11,838 bases of DNA, from assembly GCA_012511135.1 (NCBI GenBank), contig JAAZGQ010000084.1:1-11838 (forward strand), read 5' to 3'. Both the position numbers and the translations under genes were made by a program. Of the stretch, positions 1-5,386 are shown piece after piece. Source of the DNA: Bacteroidales bacterium (GTDB lineage Bacteria; Bacteroidota; Bacteroidia; Bacteroidales; UBA1402). Numbering within the stretch: the stretch's first letter is position 1; every line of letters begins with the position of its first letter. The notes under the pieces are model-generated. The model did no database searches, was not told where the DNA came from, and saw only the letters and a list, made by a program, of their open reading frames with translations.

Positions 1-90
1 GACATCAAAGAAAGTCTGCTGGAAAAAGCCACGCAAAGAGGCTACGATGTTTCCAAACTGATTTGGGTGAATCAGGACCGTCATCTGTAA
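1..90 (+). CDS. blc: Blc-like outer-membrane lipocalin, C-terminal fragment
   Basis: Frame 1 is open from the window edge to TAA at 88-90 and gives the last 29 residues of a protein cut by the window. The segment GYDVSKLIWVNQ closely matches the C-terminus of bacterial lipocalins of the Blc family (E. coli Blc ends with a GFDVSKFIWVQQ-type helix and tail), including the preceding helix with LLEKAT. These are small eight-stranded barrels, usually lipid-anchored to the outer membrane, that bind fatty acids or lysophospholipids and are often induced under envelope or osmotic stress. The signal peptide and the GxW motif of the barrel lie outside the window, so the identification rests on the tail alone. 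The next gene converges on it with a 4-base gap. Confidence 0.7.
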   Translation, partial: DIKESLLEKATQRGYDVSKLIWVNQDRHL

Positions 91-94
91 AAAG

Positions 95-637
95 TTAAAC
101 CAAGCTCAATTCCTGTTTTACAGCCCGGATAACTTCGATAAAATCCTTGTTGAGCCCGGGTTCGGTAATGCCCTCTGCTTCATTGAAATTTTTGGCAAAC
201 TGAGGCAGTGAAAAACGCTTGATGACTTTTGCCGAAAAGCGTCCGATCAGATCTTCTCCGGCCTTCAGGGAACCTGCCCCGCCACGGGGGCCCGGAGAAG
301 TAGACAAGAGAAGAACTGGTTTATTGCTGAACATATCCCGTTTCACTCTGGAAGTCCAGTCCATTAGATTTTTGAAAGCGGCATTGAAGCTGCCGTTGTG
401 TTCCGACATGGAAATAATGATAAAATCAGCCCCATCGAGTTTATCCAGAAAACGTCTGATAATTGCCGGATGGCCCAGAGTGGCTTCCAGATCTACGGTA
501 AACAGGGGCAAATCAAAATCCCTGAGATCAAGGATTTCAATTGTATTGTTCTGTTCAAAGAATTGAGTGGTATATATCGCGAAGCGGCGATTGATTGAAC
601 TGGAACTGTAGGAAGCTCCAAAAGCAAGAATATTCAT
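95..637 (-). CDS. NADPH-dependent FMN reductase family protein (flavodoxin-like quinone/azo/chromate reductase type)
   Basis: The 180-residue protein has the single-domain flavodoxin-like fold typical of the NADPH-dependent FMN reductase family (usually 175-190 residues). The N-terminal phosphate-binding loop GASYSSSSIN lies at residues 7-16, directly after beta-strand 1. The flavin-contacting segment SEHNGSFNAAFKNLMDW (78-94) corresponds to the family's PEYNGS...KNAIDW motif. A second loop, STSPGPRGGAG (112-122), follows strand 4. Such enzymes are cytosolic homo-oligomers that pass two electrons from NAD(P)H to quinones, azo dyes or chromate through bound FMN; the physiological acceptor cannot be read from the sequence. 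The gene stands alone, 86 bases downstream of dapB on the same strand. It has its own candidate -7 box and converges with the lipocalin gene, so it is probably monocistronic. Confidence 0.88.
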   Translation of the reverse strand: MNILAFGASYSSSSINRRFAIYTTQFFEQNNTIEILDLRDFDLPLFTVDLEATLGHPAIIRRFLDKLDGADFIIISMSEHNGSFNAAFKNLMDWTSRVKRDMFSNKPVLLLSTSPGPRGGAGSLKAGEDLIGRFSAKVIKRFSLPQFAKNFNEAEGITEPGLNKDFIEVIRAVKQELSLV

Positions 638-659
638 ATCAGTATAGTTAATTTTGTCA

Positions 660-667
660 CAAATATA
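660..667 (-). promoter_or_regulatory. Candidate Bacteroidota -7 box (TATATTTG) for the FMN reductase gene
   Basis: On the - strand the gap between dapB and the FMN reductase contains TATATTTG, a full match to the Bacteroidota -7 consensus TAnnTTTG. It ends 22 bases before the ATG. I see no convincing TTG -33 element at the usual spacing, so the call rests on one element and its position. Confidence 0.45.
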
Positions 668-723
668 TTGATTTATCTCTGAAATTTCTTGCTTTGCGCT
701 TCCTTAAACTATTTATACTTTGC

Positions 724-1479
724 TTAGCGTTCGAACAAAAAATAGGGCATCAATAAATCTTCGAAATTGATGAAACCCCGGTTGTGTTCAGCAATATGTT
801 CCAGTACAAAGACGATTCCCTTGCCAAAAGCTTCGCGGGAGATGGATTCGTGAGTTAGTCGCACTGTCTGGTATGGGAAACCAAAGATAACTTCGTGTTT
901 GCCTACTATATTGCCGGCCCTGATGGAACTGATGGAATCTTTTTCCAAATCAAGGGCATCAGCAATTTTTAAAGCAGTACCGGAAACACCGGTTTTATTT
1001 TTAAAGTGTTCTTCTAAAATTTCGATATCCGCATAGGGGGCAATCCGCTTCAAACATTTAGAAGCCAGCAACAAAAAATTCACTCCGACGGTAATATTCG
1101 GAGACCAGAATACTGCTGTTTTTTCGGACAGGCTTTTAAGTAATTCCATTTCGTGGGGGCCATAATGCGATATGGCGGATACGATTTTTATCTTCCTTTT
1201 AGCTGCCGCTTCACCGTAATAATAAATCCCTTCGGTCGAAGAAAAATCAACTATGCAATCTACCGGATGTTTATCCAGCAAAGCTTCTACTTCGATGTTT
1301 TCTTTGGAAAAAATCAGTTTGGGTGTTTTCAGGCTGGTATCTGTATATTGAAATGGCAGCTCTTTGTTGCCGGTAGGATTTCTGCGCAAGACCCATTCCA
1401 GAGTAAATGCCTCTTCGCTCATCAATACAGAGGCTACCGCTTTGCCGGTTCTTCCGAATCCGATTAATCCTATTTTCAT
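724..1479 (-). CDS. dapB: 4-hydroxy-tetrahydrodipicolinate reductase (DapB)
   Basis: DapB reduces the DapA product to tetrahydrodipicolinate with NAD(P)H in the diaminopimelate/lysine pathway, in the cytosol. The 251-residue length is normal for the Bacteroidota form. The Rossmann loop GFGRTGKAV lies at 7-15, the nucleotide-contacting DFSSTEG at 78-84 and SPNITVGVNF at 126-135. The catalytic segment EEHFKNKTGVSGTAL (156-170) supplies His158 and Lys162, equivalent to E. coli His159 and Lys163, plus the SGT substrate loop. The GNIVGKHEV motif (189-197) and the RLTHESISREAFGKG segment (207-221) are also typical. It begins 12 bases after the ablB stop and is therefore probably the third gene of an ablA-ablB-dapB transcript. 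This placement ties lysine supply to a lysine-consuming pathway. Confidence 0.93.
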   Translation of the reverse strand: MKIGLIGFGRTGKAVASVLMSEEAFTLEWVLRRNPTGNKELPFQYTDTSLKTPKLIFSKENIEVEALLDKHPVDCIVDFSSTEGIYYYGEAAAKRKIKIVSAISHYGPHEMELLKSLSEKTAVFWSPNITVGVNFLLLASKCLKRIAPYADIEILEEHFKNKTGVSGTALKIADALDLEKDSISSIRAGNIVGKHEVIFGFPYQTVRLTHESISREAFGKGIVFVLEHIAEHNRGFINFEDLLMPYFLFER

Positions 1480-1491
1480 TGGTTTACAAGG

Positions 1492-2304
1492 CTAGGTTTT
1501 TTTATACCATACATTCATACTCTCAATCTTGCCCATAATCTGAGTGTTGTTTATCAAGGTTCCGCTATATCTGTAGGCCATGTTCATAAATGTTTTGTTC
1601 ATGGGCAAAGAATGCAGTCGGGCGATGGTGTAAAAAGTTTGACAGCCGGCTTTGGCCAGTTCCTGTTCCATAAAATTCAGCAATCTCAGGGCCAGTTTCC
1701 GGCCTCGATGCTCTTTGTTAACCGCAAAATCGGTCATTTCTGCATGTTGATAAGCAGCGCTGTACTCCGCAGAACTAACTGCCACAAGCTCACCGGAATG
1801 AAAAGCCCCAAAATACCGGGTATCGTCCTCCAACATGCTTTTTACTAAAAATTCCGGATCAAATATAGGAAAAGGATAGCTATCAAATACCTTTTTGAAA
1901 AGTTTTGTCATTTCATTAACATCTTCCTTTCCCAAGGCTTTGAGTAAATAACCGTCTGCAGAGACGACTTTAAAAGGAGTAAGCTGCTGCAATAATAATT
2001 GTTGAAAATTATCCATGGCCTCTTTTTCAGGCAGCCTGCGGCTGGCAGAAAAATATTTCGCCATAAAAAAGGCATCTTCTTTGTTGTTATAAAAACCGGG
2101 AACCCAGGCTTCTGTTTCGTAACCCGCATTAATAAACGAAGGCAAAAAAGAGGCCGGCAGTTTGGCGAAGATTTTGGAATAATTCTCTTTTTGGGCTTCC
2201 TGGTCCAAATATGGAATAATCTGCGGAAAATCATCCGGATGAAGGTCCATCAGATAAATCCGGCTGCTTTCTTTGCCCGGGGCCAGTCTGGACTTCAATC
2301 TCAT
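1492..2304 (-). CDS. ablB: Beta-lysine N-acetyltransferase (AblB, GNAT family)
   Basis: AblB acetylates the epsilon-amino group of beta-lysine with acetyl-CoA, giving N-epsilon-acetyl-beta-lysine, a compatible solute known from methanogenic archaea and some bacteria. The 270-residue protein has the family's two parts. The N-terminal module (about 15-90) carries NYSKIFAKLP and the GYETEAWVPGFY...DAFFMAKYF pattern seen in AblB proteins. A GNAT domain (about 120-265) has its acetyl-CoA pyrophosphate loop in EHRGRKLALRLL (198-209). The start codon overlaps the ablA stop as ATGA (2301-2304), indicating translational coupling. The identification is strengthened by that partner: a generic GNAT would be ambiguous, but fused in expression to a lysine 2,3-aminomutase it fits AblB closely. 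Confidence 0.9.
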   Translation of the reverse strand: MRLKSRLAPGKESSRIYLMDLHPDDFPQIIPYLDQEAQKENYSKIFAKLPASFLPSFINAGYETEAWVPGFYNNKEDAFFMAKYFSASRRLPEKEAMDNFQQLLLQQLTPFKVVSADGYLLKALGKEDVNEMTKLFKKVFDSYPFPIFDPEFLVKSMLEDDTRYFGAFHSGELVAVSSAEYSAAYQHAEMTDFAVNKEHRGRKLALRLLNFMEQELAKAGCQTFYTIARLHSLPMNKTFMNMAYRYSGTLINNTQIMGKIESMNVWYKKT

Positions 2305-3683
2305 ACTGTTTCGTTTAATTCCAAATTTTCGGCGTTTTCGGCGCTTTCAGTATCCTCAGCTTCTTCAGCATCATTACGTCTTTTAAAACGTTCATTATCT
2401 GCCGGAATTAAAGAGATGGTATCGTCATAATCCGAAAGCAATTGTTCGATGCCGATGGCATTTATTTCTTCGCCGTCTTTTAAATTCAATTCAAGACGGC
2501 AGTCTTTACAATTACGGTCACATAATGTCGATTTATATTCGTCAGGTTCCTGATAAGAAGTAATAACCCCTTCGTAATTTCTGAGAATCACTTTGTTGAC
2601 ACTCCAGGAAATAATATAGTTGGGCATCACCGGAATCTTGCCTCCTCCACCCGGGGCATCCACTACATAGGTAGGCACGGCAAAACCACTGGTGTGTCCT
2701 ATCAAACTCTCCATTATTTCTATTCCTTTGCCCACGGGGGTTCTGAAATGAGAAAGTCCTTCAGAAAGATCGCATTGATACAGATAATAAGGCCTGACCC
2801 TGTTGGCTACCAGGCGATGAACCAATTCTTTCATTATTCTCGGACAATCGTTGACATCTGCCAACAAGACTGACTGATTGCCAAGAGGAATACCGGCATC
2901 GGCCATTCTGGCCAGGGCTTTACGAGCAGATGCAGTAATTTCTCTGGGGTGATTGAAATGGGTATTAATCCAAAGGGGCTGGTGTTTCTTAAGCATATCC
3001 ACCAGATCCTGGGTGATACGATAAGGCAATACTACCGGTGTCCTGGTGCCAATTCTAATTACCTGTACATGAGGTATGGCCTCCAGTTCTGTCAAAATCC
3101 AGTCGAGGTAATCGTCGGACAACAAAAACGGATCACCCCCGGATAAGAGCACGTCTCTTACCTGAGGCGTATTGCGGATATAATCTATTCCTTCTTTTAT
3201 CTGTTCCCTGCCCGGTATGGAATCGACGTCGCCAACCTTACGTTTGCGGGTACAATGACGACAATACATGGCACATACATTGCTGACCAGAAACAAAACC
3301 CTGTCAGGATAACGATGGGTTATTCCCGGAACCGGACTGTCGTGGTCTTCAGACAAGGGATCGCCCATCTCGCTGGACGAAACGATCAATTCTCTGTTGT
3401 CCAGAAAGGATTGTTTATAAACCGGATCGTTTTTGTAATTCTCTTTATTAATTAATGACAGATAATAAGGGGTGATAGATAAGGGAAAACGATTGCGTGT
3501 TTCGTTTAACTGTACTTTTTCTTCTTCACTAAAGGAAATACCTGTTAAATATTCAAAATCCTCAATAGTTTTTATGGAATGCCTGGTCTGCCACTTCCAG
3601 TCGGTCCACTGTTCTTTACCGGCAGCAGGATCAATCTTTGATGTAATTTCCTGTTGATGTTTTGTAAAAATAATTTCTTTCAT
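2301..3683 (-). CDS. ablA: L-lysine 2,3-aminomutase (AblA/KamA), radical SAM and PLP enzyme
   Basis: The enzyme interconverts L-alpha-lysine and L-beta-lysine using a 4Fe-4S cluster, S-adenosylmethionine and PLP. The radical SAM motif CxxxCxxC is Cys137, Cys141 and Cys144. PLP-binding Lys349 lies in DAPGGGGK, and substrate-binding Asp305 and Asp342 are present. Each sits exactly 12 residues after the Clostridium subterminale equivalents (Cys125/129/132, Lys337, Asp293, Asp330). Cys280 and a CxxxCxxC at 388-395 match the zinc site. At 460 residues it is longer than the clostridial enzyme (416). The excess is 12 N-terminal residues and an acidic repetitive tail from about residue 438. Lysine fermentation genes (kamDE, kdd, kce) are not adjacent. 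The ATGA overlap with ablB favours osmolyte synthesis over lysine catabolism. Start is ATG, without a clear Shine-Dalgarno sequence. Confidence 0.95.
   Translation of the reverse strand: MKEIIFTKHQQEITSKIDPAAGKEQWTDWKWQTRHSIKTIEDFEYLTGISFSEEEKVQLNETRNRFPLSITPYYLSLINKENYKNDPVYKQSFLDNRELIVSSSEMGDPLSEDHDSPVPGITHRYPDRVLFLVSNVCAMYCRHCTRKRKVGDVDSIPGREQIKEGIDYIRNTPQVRDVLLSGGDPFLLSDDYLDWILTELEAIPHVQVIRIGTRTPVVLPYRITQDLVDMLKKHQPLWINTHFNHPREITASARKALARMADAGIPLGNQSVLLADVNDCPRIMKELVHRLVANRVRPYYLYQCDLSEGLSHFRTPVGKGIEIMESLIGHTSGFAVPTYVVDAPGGGGKIPVMPNYIISWSVNKVILRNYEGVITSYQEPDEYKSTLCDRNCKDCRLELNLKDGEEINAIGIEQLLSDYDDTISLIPADNERFKRRNDAEEAEDTESAENAENLELNETV
2310..2372 (-). repeat. Seven degenerate 9-base repeats encoding an acidic x-x-Glu tail of AblA
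   Basis: The last codons of ablA fall into seven consecutive 9-base units, each ending in a Glu codon: DAE, EAE, DTE, SAE, NAE, NLE and LNE (residues 438-458). Six of the seven middle or outer positions are Asp, Glu, Asn or Ser. The units are similar but diverged, for example two near-identical units with GCC-GAA. They look like an expanded tandem repeat rather than a conserved domain and keep the reading frame. The tail lies beyond the catalytic and zinc-binding parts and ends at the ablB overlap. Confidence 0.75.
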
Positions 3684-3782
3684 ATTGAATGGGGTTATTT
3701 CTTGCTCTGAAGACCTTATTCTAATGAAGGAATCAGAACTTATTAGTCTTGGTCTTGCTTAGCCTTTTTCGCTGAAGAATAA

Positions 3783-3956
3783 GACTGTGTAATTGTTTTT
3801 TGCCAAAGTGTAATCCCAAATGGAATTGTTGGTTTTGATGACGGTATTATTCCGAAAGAACCAATGACAACATCCTTTTTGACAGAGCTGGCGGATGTGT
3901 TACCTGCGAATGATTATGTATGGCAAATAAATGCTTGCCGTACTCAGAACTTTTAA
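3783..3956 (+). pseudogene. Start-less open frame, possible gene remnant or chance ORF
   Basis: Frame 3 on the + strand is open for 57 codons between TAA stops at 3780-3782 and 3954-3956. It translates to a protein-like sequence containing NGIVGFDDGIIPKEP and FLTELADVLPANDYVWQ. The only ATG (3864) would leave 30 residues, and no GTG or TTG precedes it. Directly after the stop comes a dyad followed by seven T residues, which looks like a terminator for this strand. I do not recognise the sequence. It could be the decayed end of a lost gene, or a chance frame opposite the ablA leader. Confidence 0.2.
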
Positions 3957-3980
3957 AATCACTGCAAAAATAGTGATTTT
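3955..3980. repeat. Inverted repeat A: AAAATCACT-N8-AGTGATTTT
   Basis: Perfect 9-base arms (3955-3963 and 3972-3980) with an 8-base spacer. On the - strand the dyad covers the candidate ablA -7 box and the expected transcription start, the place expected for a repressor operator. On the + strand its right arm runs into seven T residues (3977-3983), so as RNA it could also be a weak terminator. It overlaps repeat B so that only one of the two hairpins can form at a time. Confidence 0.6.
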
Positions 3981-3987
3981 TTTGCAG
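3962..3987. repeat. Inverted repeat B: CTGCAAAAA-N8-TTTTTGCAG
   Basis: Perfect 9-base arms (3962-3970 and 3979-3987) with an 8-base spacer, shifted by 7 bases from repeat A and sharing sequence with both of its arms. In - strand RNA this hairpin is followed by TGATTTT and might end transcripts of the aspartyl protease gene. As DNA it is a second dyad over the ablA promoter region. Confidence 0.55.
3965..3972 (-). promoter_or_regulatory. Candidate Bacteroidota -7 box (TATTTTTG) for the ablA-ablB-dapB operon
   Basis: The - strand reads TATTTTTGCAG, an exact TAnnTTTG match with the GCA that often follows it in Bacteroidota promoters. No clear TTG -33 element is visible. It would give a leader of about 275 bases. 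The box lies inside both inverted repeats. A weaker alternative, TATTCTTC (3774-3781), lies 90 bases before the ATG. Confidence 0.45.
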
Positions 3988-4079
3988 AATGGGCGAATTT
4001 TAAACATGTTTTTTCCCTGTATATTCTGTTTAATTATTGAAAATCAATTTTTTATCTGAATGAAACAAAAGAACGAATT

Positions 4080-5288
4080 TCATATTTTCGCTTTTAAATT
4101 CAGGTTTAACTTAAGCATATTGCCCTCGCGTTCCAAAATAATTCGCAGGTTCTTTTTTCGACTTTGTTCAAAATATCCTCTCAATTCGGACATGCTCATA
4201 GTAAAAGCACTGTGCCCATCTACTTCGTGGATAATGTCCCCTGGAAGAACCCCGGCCAATGCTGCAGGAGAATTGGCCCAAACATCAAGCACTTCGTACC
4301 TGGGCAGGCCAACAATACTTTGAATCACCTCCAGCCCGGCAACATTGTACGAAAATTTCTTGTTAAAATAACTGTTGGGGCGCAAATGTAACTGTCGACC
4401 AGCGATATCTATAAATAAATTGAAGCGGCTTAACAATTGATTGCCAATAGTTCCATCACGGCCGGTATTGATAACTAAATCGGAAATACAGGCAGAATCG
4501 GGAAAAACAACTACCGGATTTTTTAAGCAAAAATCGCCCATACATGCAGCGGGAATTCTGGCGAGATAACCTGTTATTTCACCGCTGATGCCTTCTCCAA
4601 TGCGGCCATAGATTTTTTTTTCAGGTATTGGCAAAACTTCCGAACCCATTGTGCGGAACCAGGCAAAAAGACCGGCACCTGTATCCAGAAGCATCTTGTA
4701 CTGGTGTTCCTTGTTCTCTGTGTCTTTGACTGAGAGAGGGACATAAAGTTTTTGCTGTTCCACTATCAAAGGCAGGCTATGGTATCTTCCTGGCAACTTA
4801 AAACTTTCTCTTTCGTAAAAAGTAAGTCTCTGGGCCGTAAAATCAATTTGTACTATATGATCTTCGAACAAATCGGAACCAAGTAAGCCGTTAACAGGAC
4901 TGCCTATTTGCCGGCTAAGCTCCAGCACATCCTCCTGCAGCAAAGCCACCGTTTTGTTTTCGAATGCCAGTTTATTACCTAAATGAATAGTATTTTTTTC
5001 GCTGACAAAAGCATAAATAGGATTATTACCACCCAGCCCCTGCACAAAACGTTCATCGTTAAATACCAGCGATAAACTATCGCCGGCCTGAAGCTCAGTA
5101 ATGATAGTACTCCGAATTCCCGTATCCAGAATAAAATTAAGTTCGGACGACTCATTAATTCCGGCTTTCACGAGAATATAACTACCCAGCATACTAAAGG
5201 GGACTCTGGCAACACTTTTGTTTTGCCCGTAGCAAAGATTTGCTGTTATTAAAAACAACAAAATGGATAGCTTAGCCCAGGAATTCAT
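4080..5288 (-). CDS. Exported retropepsin-like aspartyl protease family protein with C-terminal PDZ domain
   Basis: The 402-residue protein begins with a signal peptide (hydrophobic 6-20, likely cleavage after Gly21). It has two retropepsin-like halves. The first carries the aspartate triad Asp55-Thr56-Gly57 in FILDTGIRST and ends with NGLLGSDLFEDHIVQIDF. The second carries Asp202-Thr203-Gly204 in MLLDTGAGLF and ends with GTIGNQLLSRFNLFIDI. The paired catalytic motifs suggest an intramolecular two-lobed active site. A PDZ domain follows (about 318-395), with LPGDIIHEVDG as its typical core. No T9SS tail is present, so it probably acts in the periplasm. Substrates are unknown. It starts with ATG, and a near-consensus box TATCTTCG lies 15 bases upstream. 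It is divergent from the C10 peptidase gene. Confidence 0.85.
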   Translation of the reverse strand: MNSWAKLSILLFLITANLCYGQNKSVARVPFSMLGSYILVKAGINESSELNFILDTGIRSTIITELQAGDSLSLVFNDERFVQGLGGNNPIYAFVSEKNTIHLGNKLAFENKTVALLQEDVLELSRQIGSPVNGLLGSDLFEDHIVQIDFTAQRLTFYERESFKLPGRYHSLPLIVEQQKLYVPLSVKDTENKEHQYKMLLDTGAGLFAWFRTMGSEVLPIPEKKIYGRIGEGISGEITGYLARIPAACMGDFCLKNPVVVFPDSACISDLVINTGRDGTIGNQLLSRFNLFIDIAGRQLHLRPNSYFNKKFSYNVAGLEVIQSIVGLPRYEVLDVWANSPAALAGVLPGDIIHEVDGHSAFTMSMSELRGYFEQSRKKNLRIILEREGNMLKLNLNLKAKI

Positions 5289-5302
5289 GTTTGAAAATTT
5301 TT

Positions 5303-5310
5303 CGAAGATA
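5303..5310 (-). promoter_or_regulatory. Possible -7 box (TATCTTCG) for the aspartyl protease gene
   Basis: One mismatch to TAnnTTTG, 15 bases before the ATG on the - strand, in the shared 98-base divergent region. No -33 element is evident. Confidence 0.3.
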
Positions 5311-5343
5311 TTTATTTTTAACTGAATAAATGAATTTCATGTT

Positions 5344-5351
5344 TATCTTTG
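5344..5351 (+). promoter_or_regulatory. Candidate Bacteroidota -7 box (TATCTTTG) for the C10 peptidase operon
   Basis: An exact TAnnTTTG match with the commonly seen TATCTTTG form, 35 bases before the ATG at 5387, giving a leader of roughly 28 bases. A TTG -33 element is not obvious upstream. Confidence 0.5.
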
Positions 5352-5386
5352 TGAATTATAAACGCTTTTTATCTAAGATTTGATTC

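Larger units (their letters stand above)
3684..4079. other. 396-base intergenic region upstream of ablA: probable promoter, long leader, no confident gene
   Basis: This is the only gap over 300 bases. It separates ablA from the end of the aspartyl protease gene, both on the - strand. It contains a perfect TAnnTTTG box (3965-3972, -) about 280 bases before the ablA ATG, two overlapping inverted repeats around that box, and a palindrome AAACATGTTT (4002-4011) about 30 bases further upstream. If the box is used, ablA has a leader of about 275 bases with possible stems: GGCAA/TTGCC (3922-3939), ACATCC/GGATGT (about 3870-3898) and TTGGTT/AACCAA (around 3827-3865). A + strand open frame without a plausible start (3783-3956) lies opposite the leader. 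I recognise no known riboswitch; lysine riboswitch core sequences are not apparent. Confidence 0.6.

Noticed and set aside
2301..3683. Lysine fermentation locus (kam pathway)
   Set aside because: No lysine 5,6-aminomutase, kdd or kce genes are adjacent; the ATGA coupling to an AblB-type acetyltransferase fits osmolyte synthesis better.
3847..3873. Short upstream ORF (MLSLVLSE, - strand) as an attenuating leader peptide
   Set aside because: It contains no lysine codon, lies about 160 bases before ablA and has no adjacent terminator hairpin; most likely chance.
3684..3957. Lysine riboswitch in front of ablA
   Set aside because: I could not find the conserved core segments of the lysine riboswitch, and the candidate stems do not resemble its five-helix junction. 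A covariance search would settle it.
4036..4053. ATTGA-AAA-TCAAT followed by six T residues as a terminator
   Set aside because: The stem is five base pairs with a single G-C pair, too weak, and it faces the + strand where no gene ends nearby.
4060..4323. Open frame of 87 codons on the + strand across the end of the aspartyl protease gene
   Set aside because: It lies opposite the PDZ domain coding region, whose protein is clearly conserved, and its own translation is a basic, low-information sequence with no family resemblance.
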